64,000 nt of DNA from Bacteroides fragilis. Its GTDB lineage: Bacteria; Bacteroidota; Bacteroidia; Bacteroidales; Bacteroidaceae. Of the stretch, positions 34,567 through 43,003 are shown piece after piece. The notes below the pieces were generated by a model, which saw nothing but the letters and a program-made list of their open reading frames with translations, made no database searches and was not told where the DNA came from. The first letter of the stretch is position 1. Each line of letters begins with the position of its first letter. Position numbers and translations under genes: made by a program. The stretch is from positions 1-64,000 of the forward strand of contig NZ_SZUU01000006.1 of assembly GCF_019583405.1 (NCBI RefSeq). Direction: 5' to 3'.

Positions 34567-37500
34567 ATGGAAAATGAGGTAAACGAATCTTTTGAAATCC
34601 TGCTTGCAGCCTGTCGGACAGCAGATAGCAATCTGGCGATGGCTTACAAACAGTTGCGTGATTTGCTCGAACGATTGTGCCGGGCACAAATGCAGGATGA
34701 AAGTCTTCAGATGACTGACCTTTCGGCACGGATCAGTTTTGTGTCGGCACGGGCAGGGCTGACAATTGTTGAACAAAACCGATTACACACTTTTCGCCTG
34801 ACCTCAAACGCTATTCTCAATCGAAAAGAGGAACCTGTACGCGAAAAACTGCTGCGGGATGCCAAGACACTTGCTTTCTTTATACGTAAACTTTACGAAG
34901 TCGAGATTCCCGGCGAACTCTACCGCTTGCTGCCTCGTGCCGACGCGACGTACCTCGTAGCACCTCCGGCTAAAAAGCGAATAGAACGAATGCGTGTATG
35001 CTATCAATATGCCGACGAGCAGTATCTATATGTAACTCCGGTCGATACCATTGCTGACGAATATCTGAGGATACGTTATAATGTGCCGCAAATCAACGAG
35101 GAGTTTGCTCAAACCTGCGAAATTTTATGGTGCCATGCACAACTCAACCTACTTGATGTGGCCATTGACGAAACCGGTGTCCTGACTCCTTCGTTCATCG
35201 TACTCGAACCGGATTACTTAATCGACATCAGTTCGTTGGCAGAATGTTTTCGTGATTACGGACATCATCCCGCCAACTATGTACTGGCGCGTCTCCAACC
35301 CATCGAAAATGCCCGCCCGTTACTGCTGGGAAACATAGCCAACCTCTTCCTGGACGAATGGATTCATGCTGAAAACGAGCCGGACTACAGAGAGTGTATG
35401 CAAAAAGCCTTTCGCCGTTACCCGATTGAACTGGCTGCCTGCACCGACCTACGTGACAGAGAGAAGGAACGACAGTTCTTTGACGATTGCAAACTACACT
35501 TCGAACATATCCGCGAAGTGGTGACAGACACTTTCCGCGCGCCGGGTTATGAATTGGATAAGACCGATGCAGTGCTCGAGCCCTCGTACATTTGCGAAGC
35601 ATTGGGACTGCAAGGACGATTGGACTACATGCAGCGTGACATGTCATCGTTTATTGAGATGAAATCGGGGAAAGCAGACGAATTCTCTATCCGCAACAAA
35701 GTAGAGCCCAAAGAAAACAATAAAGTACAAATGCTGCTCTACCAGGCAGTACTGCAATACTCGATGGGAATGGACCATCACCGGGTAAAAGCCTATCTGC
35801 TCTACACACGCTACCCTTTACTTTATCCGGCACGTCCGTCGTGGGCCATGGTGCGCCGGATCATCAATCTGCGCAACCGGATCGTATCTGATGAATATGG
35901 AATCCAGTTACGAAACAGTGTGGAATACACTGCCTCCAAACTCCAAGCCATACGTTCCGACATACTCAACGAACGAGGATTATCCGGCCGGTTCTGGGAA
36001 CAATATCTCCGCCCGTCCATCGATAATCTATCGCAGAAGCTAACTTCACTTACCCCGCTGGAACAGTCGTACTTCTATGCACTCTATAATTTCATAACCA
36101 AAGAGTTATATACTTCCAAGTCCGGAGATGTCGATTACGAAGGACGTACCGGCGCAGCCGCCTTGTGGCTATCTACCCTGACAGAGAAATGCGAAACCGG
36201 TGAGATTCTTTACGATCTGCGCATCAAAGAGAATCATGCTGCCGATGAACATAAAGCATATATCCTCCTTGAACAAAAGAAAGACGGTTCCGGAGAAAAT
36301 AAACTATTCCCGGAACCTAACGAAATATCCTCTGAGGTAGAAAAGGAGGCACAGGCCTTGCCCAACTTCCGTCAGGGGGATGCCATTGTACTTTATGAAC
36401 GCAATCGGAACGAAGATAACGTCACCAATAAGATGGTATTCAAAGGTAATATTGAATTCATCACAGAAGGAGAGATAGGCATACGCCTGCGTGCCACTCA
36501 ACAGAATAGTTCCGTACTTCCGCCGGACAGCCTCTATGCGATAGAGCATGACACCATGGATACTACCTTCCGGAGTATGTATCAGGGACTATCAGCTTTC
36601 GCTTCGGCAACAAAAGAACGGCGTGACCTTTTACTGGCACAACGAATGCCCGAATTTGAGTACGGGCTTGACAAACAGATTCTAACCGCTCCGGATGATT
36701 TTACACGGGTCACACTAAAAGCACTGGCTGCCAAAGACTTTTTCCTATTGGTAGGACCGCCGGGAACGGGCAAGACCTCATGCGCCTTGAAAAAAATGGT
36801 GGAAACTTTCCATTGCGAAGCGCAGACCCAAATCCTCCTGCTCTCGTATACAAACCGGGCTGTGGACGAAATCTGTAAAGCCATCTCATCCATTCGGCCG
36901 GAGGTCGACTTTATTCGTGTCGGCAGTGAGCTGTCTTGTGACGAAGCTTACCGGCATCATCTGATTGAAAACGAACTTTCTCTTTGTACCCGTCGCTCGG
37001 AAGTAGCAGAACGCATCGCCCGTTGCCGTATCTTTGTAGGCACAGTTGCTTCCATCTCCGGAAAACCCGAACTGTTTCGCCTGAAGAGATTCGATGTAGC
37101 CATTATTGATGAAGCGACCCAAATCCTGGAACCTCAACTATTAGGTATCCTATGTGCCCGGAGCGAAAATGGAGAGAATGCCGTCGGTAAGTTCATACTG
37201 ATCGGTGATCATAAACAATTGCCTGCTGTCGTATTGCAAAATACCGAACAATCGGAAATCTATGATGAAAGCTTACGTACCGCCGGACTGAAGAATCTCA
37301 AGGATTCTCTTTTCGAACGCCTTTACCGCACCGTACAAGCCTCTTCCGGGGATCTGCTTCCCGACTCAGTATCGGCATCGGCTCCGAACCATCGCTCCTT
37401 CGACATGCTTTGCAAACAAGGACGTATGCATCCGGAAGTAGCTCATTTTGCCAATCAGGCATTTTATGAAGGACGCCTGTTACCGGTGGGATTGCCTCAT

Positions 37501-38013
37501 CAAATGGAAGACAACCCAGATGTGCAACGAATGATTTTTCTACCTTCCGAACCCGAACCTCGAGGTACATCGGCCAAAGTCAACCATTCCGAAGCACGGA
37601 TCGTCGCCCGAATCGCAGCCGACGTTTACCGGCAATATGGTGGAACATTCGACGGAATGCGTACCCTGGGTATCATTACCCCCTATCGGAGCCAAATCGC
37701 ATTAATAAGAAAAGAAATTGTCAAAATGGGCATTCCGGAACTAAACTCCATTTTAGTCGATACGGTAGAAAGGTTTCAAGGCAGCGAACGGGATGTGATA
37801 ATCTACTCTTTCTGTGTGAACTATCCTTATCAACTCCGTTTCCTTTCCAACCTGACAGAGGAAAACGGAGTATTAATAGACCGAAAACTAAATGTCGCAT
37901 TGACAAGAGCACGCAAGCAAATGTTTATCACCGGGGTTCCCCGATTATTGGAACAAAACCCTATTTATGACAGTTTGATAAAATTAATAAAACGACAGAA
38001 ACCATTATCTTAA
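34567..38013 (+). CDS. Cas4/Dna2-type nuclease fused to SF1B helicase
   Basis: The 1148-residue protein has two enzymatic parts. The first carries a PD-(D/E)XK nuclease pattern of the RecB/Cas4/Dna2 type: Asp353 in GRLDYM, Glu364 and Lys366 in IEMKSG, and Gln388-x3-Tyr392 (QMLLY). The second is an SF1 helicase of the Upf1/Dna2 group, with Walker A GPPGTGKT (about 730-737), Walker B IIDEATQ, GDHKQLPAV, ERFQGSERDVIIYS and NVALTRARK. The order nuclease then helicase is like eukaryotic Dna2. A role in DNA end processing, repair or defence is plausible. It is a lone gene. Confidence 0.82.
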   Translation: MENEVNESFEILLAACRTADSNLAMAYKQLRDLLERLCRAQMQDESLQMTDLSARISFVSARAGLTIVEQNRLHTFRLTSNAILNRKEEPVREKLLRDAKTLAFFIRKLYEVEIPGELYRLLPRADATYLVAPPAKKRIERMRVCYQYADEQYLYVTPVDTIADEYLRIRYNVPQINEEFAQTCEILWCHAQLNLLDVAIDETGVLTPSFIVLEPDYLIDISSLAECFRDYGHHPANYVLARLQPIENARPLLLGNIANLFLDEWIHAENEPDYRECMQKAFRRYPIELAACTDLRDREKERQFFDDCKLHFEHIREVVTDTFRAPGYELDKTDAVLEPSYICEALGLQGRLDYMQRDMSSFIEMKSGKADEFSIRNKVEPKENNKVQMLLYQAVLQYSMGMDHHRVKAYLLYTRYPLLYPARPSWAMVRRIINLRNRIVSDEYGIQLRNSVEYTASKLQAIRSDILNERGLSGRFWEQYLRPSIDNLSQKLTSLTPLEQSYFYALYNFITKELYTSKSGDVDYEGRTGAAALWLSTLTEKCETGEILYDLRIKENHAADEHKAYILLEQKKDGSGENKLFPEPNEISSEVEKEAQALPNFRQGDAIVLYERNRNEDNVTNKMVFKGNIEFITEGEIGIRLRATQQNSSVLPPDSLYAIEHDTMDTTFRSMYQGLSAFASATKERRDLLLAQRMPEFEYGLDKQILTAPDDFTRVTLKALAAKDFFLLVGPPGTGKTSCALKKMVETFHCEAQTQILLLSYTNRAVDEICKAISSIRPEVDFIRVGSELSCDEAYRHHLIENELSLCTRRSEVAERIARCRIFVGTVASISGKPELFRLKRFDVAIIDEATQILEPQLLGILCARSENGENAVGKFILIGDHKQLPAVVLQNTEQSEIYDESLRTAGLKNLKDSLFERLYRTVQASSGDLLPDSVSASAPNHRSFDMLCKQGRMHPEVAHFANQAFYEGRLLPVGLPHQMEDNPDVQRMIFLPSEPEPRGTSAKVNHSEARIVARIAADVYRQYGGTFDGMRTLGIITPYRSQIALIRKEIVKMGIPELNSILVDTVERFQGSERDVIIYSFCVNYPYQLRFLSNLTEENGVLIDRKLNVALTRARKQMFITGVPRLLEQNPIYDSLIKLIKRQKPLS

Positions 38014-38081
38014 TTTTGCAGTCCTTAGCTTTTATTCTTTCTTTCTGAACTTCGTTAACACCTCAGTGTATTACAAACCGC

Positions 38082-38089
38082 TATATTTG
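38082..38089 (+). promoter_or_regulatory. -7 element of a candidate small RNA
   Basis: TATATTTG is a perfect TAnnTTTG in a region without a gene and is followed within 70 bases by a terminator. A -33 element at standard spacing is not clear. Confidence 0.5.
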
Positions 38090-38094
38090 CACTA

Positions 38095-38160
38095 CGTTTT
38101 TTTCATAGAGATTTAGATTTAAGGTTAGAAGAATTGTGGAAGTCGTGAGACTTCCCTTTT
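38095..38160 (+). ncRNA. candidate small RNA with Rho-independent end
   Basis: A transcript started by the element at 38082 would run from about 38095 to a hairpin GGAAGTC-GTGA-GACTTCC (38138-38155) followed by CTTTTTTTC. It would be about 65 bases and has no open frame. Its first bases ACTACGTTTTTT are also seen after the promoter-like site at 24017. Read-through would reach the hairpins at 38173 and 38220. Confidence 0.45.
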
Positions 38161-38172
38161 TTTCATCTTAAA

Positions 38173-38214
38173 GTTTACTTTCTTTTTGAGCAAAAGCATA
38201 AAAAGAAAGTAAAC
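38173..38214. repeat. 15-bp perfect inverted repeat
   Basis: GTTTACTTTCTTTTT (38173-38187) pairs exactly with 38200-38214, loop 12 bases. It lies between two terminators in the region downstream of the nuclease-helicase gene. Confidence 0.65.
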
Positions 38215-38219
38215 CTAAA

Positions 38220-38248
38220 AAGCCCCTTCGTGAGAAGAGGCTTTTTTT
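38220..38248 (+). terminator. Rho-independent terminator
   Basis: AGCCCCTTC-GTGA-GAAGAGGCT forms a hairpin with the same GTGA loop as the one at 38138, followed by a run of seven T. Confidence 0.75.
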
Positions 38249-38268
38249 ATATCCTATCGTCAGAAATC

Positions 38269-38358
38269 ACCACAGAGGACACGGAGGACACAGAGTTTTA
38301 ATTTCTTGCTTAGTATATTAAAGAAAATATTCTCTGTGTCCTCCGTGTCCTCTGTGGT
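38269..38358. repeat. 27-bp perfect palindrome with internal repeat
   Basis: Bases 38269-38295 are the exact reverse complement of 38332-38358, with a 36-base loop. The arm is built of the repeated word GAGGACAC (CACAGAGGACACGGAGGACA). It is the best-kept member of the palindrome family also seen at 5296 and 11172. It lies between the minus-strand N-glycanase gene and the hairpin cluster. Confidence 0.85.
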
Positions 38359-38414
38359 AAATCAAATTCAAAGCAGTATAGAATTATACACTTACGGGAT
38401 GAATCCTAACGTAA

Positions 38415-39662
38415 TCATTCCTCCCATACCAGATAGGCCGAAACCAACCAGTGGTTCAATTTATTGCCATCCACCGCCTGAGCTTCGGGAATACTGACTG
38501 TAAAAGTATGCTTGCCAGGAGCAAGTGTACCGATAACAGCTTCTTCGGGCACAACATCCGAACCAGGACACCAGTTGGAACGGGATAGATCTGAAGAAGC
38601 CAGAGGCTCTTCCACTTCTTTCTCCGTATATCCTTTCTCGCCAATATAAGAAGCCAGGCGCTTAATCAACCAAACACCGGTGGCCGGATTGAAACGACGG
38701 AAAGAAGCACAATCATCACGCCAAGGGATGAAGTTGAGCACCTCTTTTCCATCTATAGAAATGATATTACGTTTTTGCACAAATTCATCTCCCCCGCTAT
38801 GTCCGCCATGTCCGGTCACTATATATTTTAACCGGATGTTTTTGGCACCCTTCGGAACTGTAAAATCGGTAGATACATCCCTCCGGGCAAAGATATCGGG
38901 ATAACTTTGTCCCATGTAGTAAACCGTATTCATCAACGGCTCCACATGACGTTTTGGAAGTACGTCACAAGCCAGGCGACTCTCTTTCACATCGATATCC
39001 GCATTGACCAAATATCCTTCAGAAGTCCAGGTATCGATATAAATACCGACATAAGCTTCGCCTTCAAGCAACGGATAAAGATCGGTTATATCTTGTTGCC
39101 AAGTAACATTGCTTTCCCACTTGGGGATATAAACCGGACGGCGCTTACTGCTCAGCGAATCATTATTATTGCTGTAGTACCCCACACCGAATGGAGTCAT
39201 GAAACGCATCAACTCTACTGTAGGCAAATAGTCTTTTCCGGAAACGATACCTACCATTTTTTCCAGCTTCAAGCTATCTACCGGCGGAAACTTCGCACCA
39301 TCACGAGCGATTGTCAACAGATTGACAGCTGATGACTTGGGCAACACAAAACAAGAACCCGACTTATCCCAGCGATCACCGTTGGAAGCAAGGGTAATCT
39401 TTAGGTTCACCGACACATTTCGTTTGTATGCAGGAAGAGTTATCTTCTTCAGGATGATACGTCCGTTGACCAGATGATATACACCTGATTCATCCGGCCC
39501 GTTATAATTATTAGGATACGTATCAGGAGAGAAACGTACATTCACATTCTCAAATACCGGAACGTGAAGGTCGCCTTTGGCAGGCAGGTTCTTATGTCCT
39601 CCCGCCCAAAGCTGAACAGAAAGGAATAGAAAAACGAATAAAGAAGTTAATCTGAAATTCAT
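38415..39662 (-). CDS. PNGase F-like N-glycanase
   Basis: The 415-residue secreted protein (signal peptide [20 protein letters not shown]) resembles Flavobacterium peptide-N4-(N-acetyl-glucosaminyl) asparagine amidase F. The late segments [33 protein letters not shown] and [12 protein letters not shown] closely follow that enzyme. PNGase F cleaves whole N-glycans from glycoprotein asparagine. It is 13 bases downstream of the GH29 fucosidase gene and shares its promoter. This points to host N-glycans as one target of the locus. Confidence 0.88.
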   Translation of the reverse strand: MNFRLTSLFVFLFLSVQLWAGGHKNLPAKGDLHVPVFENVNVRFSPDTYPNNYNGPDESGVYHLVNGRIILKKITLPAYKRNVSVNLKITLASNGDRWDKSGSCFVLPKSSAVNLLTIARDGAKFPPVDSLKLEKMVGIVSGKDYLPTVELMRFMTPFGVGYYSNNNDSLSSKRRPVYIPKWESNVTWQQDITDLYPLLEGEAYVGIYIDTWTSEGYLVNADIDVKESRLACDVLPKRHVEPLMNTVYYMGQSYPDIFARRDVSTDFTVPKGAKNIRLKYIVTGHGGHSGGDEFVQKRNIISIDGKEVLNFIPWRDDCASFRRFNPATGVWLIKRLASYIGEKGYTEKEVEEPLASSDLSRSNWCPGSDVVPEEAVIGTLAPGKHTFTVSIPEAQAVDGNKLNHWLVSAYLVWEE

Positions 39663-39675
39663 AAAGGTTTATTTT

Positions 39676-41025
39676 TTAATTACTTTCAATCACTTGCCCC
39701 ACTCCACGATAAAGCTTGATAGGACCATCGAGTAACACAGCAATCACAGTGATCTGCTCATCCTGCACACGTTCGGGAATATCGATATAGAGGTTTCCCG
39801 GCACCTCACTCCAATAGTTCTTGTTATAAACCTTGTATGGCAACATAGCTCCGTTACCCACTACCCATACACGGTTCACCTTATTGACAAGCCCTTTCAC
39901 CTCAATCGGTCCGTTTGGCTTATAAGGTAAGTAAAGGTAAAGAATATCGCCTGCTTTATTCAGTGTGGTATACCCTTGAAAATGCTCACATGGAATACCG
40001 GCACGGGTCTCGTAGATAGCTTCCTTATGCTTCTTCGTCCAACGTCCGAACTCTTTCAGAACAGCAATCTGTTCAGCAGGAATAGTTCCATCTTCTTTCG
40101 GTCCTATATCCAGAAGCAGATTACCACCCATGCTGAGGCAATCGACAAAAGTACGCAGCAGCATGAACGGAGTTTTATAATTGGTATCAGCATGTTGATA
40201 GCCCCACGAATCGTTCATGGTCATGCAAAGTTCCCAATATTTATCGGCAGGGCGAACCACAGGAACTCCTTGCTCGGGTGTGGCATAATCGCCATATCCC
40301 TGGATACGGGAGTTTACTATAACATTCGGATTAGTGGAACGCAGCAAATTGATGATCCCTTTCGAATCCCAGGCTTCAGCGGTTTGTTCCCAGTCTCCGT
40401 CGAACCAATAAAGATCGGGCTTCCAGGTTTTATTCAGTTCAGAAAGCTGTCCGAAATTGAAGTTAACAAACTTAGCCCAACGATCCGGATCGTTTTTGTA
40501 ACGTACTTCCGTGCGGGTTTTATTAGGATAATCGGGATGCGACCAGTCGAGCAACGAATAGTAAAATCCAAGTTTCAATCCTTGTTTGCGCACCTCCTTC
40601 ACAAAAGGAGCAATCAGGTCACGCCCGGCAGGAGTGCTTTTCACGGTACTCAAGTCACCCACCTTCGTATCCCAAAGAGCTACACCATCATGATGCTTGG
40701 TAGTGATGACGGTGTAACGGGCACCACTTTCCTTAATCAGTTTCACCCATTCCTGAGGATTGTAGGCCGATGCCGTAAATCCTTTCTCCTGAGCCATGTA
40801 CTCTTCATAAGGAAGGTAATTGTTGAAAAATGACCAGCTCTCAGATACTCCGTTCACAGCATAGATTCCCCAATGAATAAAGATTCCTAACTTGGCCTGG
40901 GAGAACCATTCCATTCTTTTCTCTTTCTGAGCAGCCGTTTCCTCAGTAGGAGTCGTTTGGGCGTTCAGCCCAAACCCTAAGAGAAACAAGGCAATAAGGG
41001 TAATGATCAATCGGTTGTTTTTCAT
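39676..41025 (-). CDS. GH29 alpha-L-fucosidase
   Basis: The 449-residue enzyme has a signal peptide (cleavage near NAQT) and the GH29 barrel: LGIFIHWGIYAVNGVSESW, VITTKHHDGVALWDTK, and the nucleophile Asp209 in DLYWFDGDWE. GH29 enzymes release terminal alpha-fucose with retention. The acid/base residue varies within the family and I cannot assign it. The gene heads a two-gene minus-strand operon with the N-glycanase, and diverges from the MFS transporter gene. Confidence 0.93.
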   Translation of the reverse strand: MKNNRLIITLIALFLLGFGLNAQTTPTEETAAQKEKRMEWFSQAKLGIFIHWGIYAVNGVSESWSFFNNYLPYEEYMAQEKGFTASAYNPQEWVKLIKESGARYTVITTKHHDGVALWDTKVGDLSTVKSTPAGRDLIAPFVKEVRKQGLKLGFYYSLLDWSHPDYPNKTRTEVRYKNDPDRWAKFVNFNFGQLSELNKTWKPDLYWFDGDWEQTAEAWDSKGIINLLRSTNPNVIVNSRIQGYGDYATPEQGVPVVRPADKYWELCMTMNDSWGYQHADTNYKTPFMLLRTFVDCLSMGGNLLLDIGPKEDGTIPAEQIAVLKEFGRWTKKHKEAIYETRAGIPCEHFQGYTTLNKAGDILYLYLPYKPNGPIEVKGLVNKVNRVWVVGNGAMLPYKVYNKNYWSEVPGNLYIDIPERVQDEQITVIAVLLDGPIKLYRGVGQVIESN

Positions 41026-41057
41026 TTTATTTTAATTATGTTTTGTCTCAATTAAGG

Positions 41058-41088
41058 CAAAGATAAAATTTCTATCTTGAAATACAAA
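41058..41088 (-). promoter_or_regulatory. promoter of the fucosidase / N-glycanase operon
   Basis: On the minus strand TTTG (41088-41085) and TATCTTTG (41065-41058) are 19 bases apart, a full match to the Bacteroidetes promoter. The start codon at 41025 is 32 bases downstream. Confidence 0.8.
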
Positions 41089-41411
41089 ATAAAAGGAAAA
41101 ACATAAAAACGAACCGCACATCCTCTGCCTATACCACAATCCGGACCAAATCCGGAATCAGCGCCCTGAGTTATTCATATATTATTTACATTTCAAGCTT
41201 CATTAAAGTCTATTTCGTATTGGAAGTACTCCAACGCATCCCAAGAAAGTAAGTCCGGTCTATTTTCAAATCAAACGTATCTCCTATTTTTCAGAAAAAC
41301 AAACCGTGTGCGAAAACAACATTTATTGTGTTCGATAACGTATTTATTCTTCCTTTTTATGAATTTATCATAAAATAATCTCTGAAAGTATGAAAATAAG
41401 TAGCCAATATC
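41089..41411. other. divergent control region of the locus
   Basis: This stretch lies between two divergent promoters, for the fucosidase operon (minus) and the MFS gene (plus). No gene or strong hairpin is seen. A short partial repeat ATCCGGACCAAATCCGGAAT occurs at about 41139-41158. Binding sites for the hybrid regulator could be here but none can be named. Confidence 0.4.
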
Positions 41412-41442
41412 ATTGGATAACATCAAATAATGCGTATTTTTG
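41412..41442 (+). promoter_or_regulatory. promoter of the MFS transporter gene
   Basis: ATTG (41412-41415) and TATTTTTG (41435-41442) are 19 bases apart; the -7 element is perfect. It overlaps the first codons of a longer open frame and so fixes the real start downstream at 41481. Confidence 0.7.
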
Positions 41443-41480
41443 GCTCCGAAACAAAACCGGAAAATTTTAAATCAAATAGT

Positions 41481-42926
41481 ATGAATACACTCCAAAACAC
41501 TGTGGGGAAAATGACAAACTACAGATGGACAATTTGCGCCATGTTATTTTTCGCGACAACAATAAACTACCTCGACCGCCAGGTGCTATCGTTGACCTGG
41601 GATGAATTTATCAAACCCGAGTTCCACTGGGACGAATCACATTACGGCATTATAACTTCTGTGTTTTCCATTGTATATGCCATTTGTATGCTTTTTGCCG
41701 GCCGGTTTATCGACTGGATGGGTACTAAGAAAGGCTATCTCTGGGCTATCGGTGTATGGTCGGTAGGTGCCTGCATGCATGCATTTTGTGGAGTTGTGAC
41801 CGAAGAGTATGTAGGCATGCATAGTGCAGCCGAACTGATAGCGGCCACAGGCGATGTAGTGGTAATACTCGCCACTATAAGCATGTATTGTTTTCTGGTT
41901 GCACGCTGCATCCTGGCACTTGGTGAAGCGGGTAACTTTCCGGCTGCCATTAAAGTAACGGCCGAATATTTCCCGAAAAAGGATCGGGCATATGCCACTT
42001 CCATTTTCAATGCCGGTGCCTCTATCGGCGCTCTGATTGCTCCTTTAAGCATTCCATTACTGGCCAAAGCCTGGGGATGGGAAATGGCGTTTGTTATCAT
42101 CGGTGCCCTCGGTTTCATATGGATGGGGTTCTGGGTATTCATGTATACAGCTCCTTCTAAAAGCAGATCCGTAAACAAAACAGAACTCGAATATATCGAA
42201 CAAGACAAACAGGAGAACGGAACAATACCCGCAAAAGAAGATAAGGAAAAGAAAGGCATGACTTTCCGGCAATGTTTTATGTATAAACAAACCTGGGCTT
42301 TTGCATTCGGCAAGTTCATGACGGATGGAGTATGGTGGTTTTTCCTCTTTTGGACACCCTCCTACCTGAGCACTCAATTTGATATAAAAACCTCCGAAGG
42401 ATTGGGGCGGGCACTGATTTTCACTCTTTACGCAATTACAATGCTGTCCATCTATGGTGGAAAGATTCCCACGATTATCATTAATAAAACGGGACTAAAC
42501 CCGTATGCAGCCCGCATGAGAGCTATGCTGATTTTCGCCTTCTTCCCTCTGTTGGTACTACTCGCCCAACCACTGGGAACCATCTCCCCCTGGCTTCCGG
42601 TTATCATGATCGGCATCGGAGGTGCTGCCCATCAATCCTGGTCCGCCAATATATTTTCTACTGTAGGTGATATGTTTCCCAAAAGCGCTATCGCCAGCAT
42701 TACCGGTATCGGCGGCATGGCAGGTGGAGTGGGTTCGATGATTCTCCAATATTCAGCCGGTAAGCTGTTTGTACATGCAGATATAACTCAAATGGCATTT
42801 ATGGGCTTCGTCGGTAAACCGGCCGGGTACTTTATAATTTTCTGCATCTGTTCGGTAGCCTACCTCGTTGGATGGATTGTGATGAAGGCATTGGTTCCCA
42901 AGTATAAACCCATCATATTGGATTAA
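41481..42926 (+). CDS. MFS transporter, hexuronate/sugar-acid type
   Basis: The 481-residue protein has about twelve transmembrane helices. FATTINYLDRQVLS at the N terminus, then RFIDWMGTKKGY and ALGEAGNFPAAIKVTAEYFPKK, are typical of the anion:cation symporter group of MFS (ExuT/UhpC-like). It should bring a released sugar or sugar acid across the inner membrane. The exact substrate is unknown. It lies in the locus between the fucosidase operon and the regulator. Confidence 0.85.
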   Translation: MNTLQNTVGKMTNYRWTICAMLFFATTINYLDRQVLSLTWDEFIKPEFHWDESHYGIITSVFSIVYAICMLFAGRFIDWMGTKKGYLWAIGVWSVGACMHAFCGVVTEEYVGMHSAAELIAATGDVVVILATISMYCFLVARCILALGEAGNFPAAIKVTAEYFPKKDRAYATSIFNAGASIGALIAPLSIPLLAKAWGWEMAFVIIGALGFIWMGFWVFMYTAPSKSRSVNKTELEYIEQDKQENGTIPAKEDKEKKGMTFRQCFMYKQTWAFAFGKFMTDGVWWFFLFWTPSYLSTQFDIKTSEGLGRALIFTLYAITMLSIYGGKIPTIIINKTGLNPYAARMRAMLIFAFFPLLVLLAQPLGTISPWLPVIMIGIGGAAHQSWSANIFSTVGDMFPKSAIASITGIGGMAGGVGSMILQYSAGKLFVHADITQMAFMGFVGKPAGYFIIFCICSVAYLVGWIVMKALVPKYKPIILD

Positions 42927-42947
42927 AAACAAGCACATAGCAGACTG

Positions 42948-43003
42948 AAATAAAGAGTTAATTCTTCCCCCCTGTTCAGGAACGAAGAATTAACTCTTTA
43001 TTT
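42948..43003. terminator. bidirectional terminator with 19-bp perfect arms
   Basis: AAATAAAGAGTTAATTCTT (42948-42966) pairs exactly with 42985-43003, loop 18 bases. It separates the convergent MFS and regulator genes. The stop codon of the regulator (TTA at 42998-43000) lies inside the right arm. Confidence 0.88.

Noticed and set aside
34567..38013. A Cas4 or CRISPR link for the nuclease-helicase
   Set aside because: The nuclease motif is shared by Dna2, RecB and Cas4. There is no array or other cas gene, and no clear four-cysteine iron-sulfur set.
39976..40833. A 285-residue plus-strand frame opposite the fucosidase gene
   Set aside because: It lies wholly within the GH29 gene on the other strand and has no recognisable features; the GH29 motifs are decisive.
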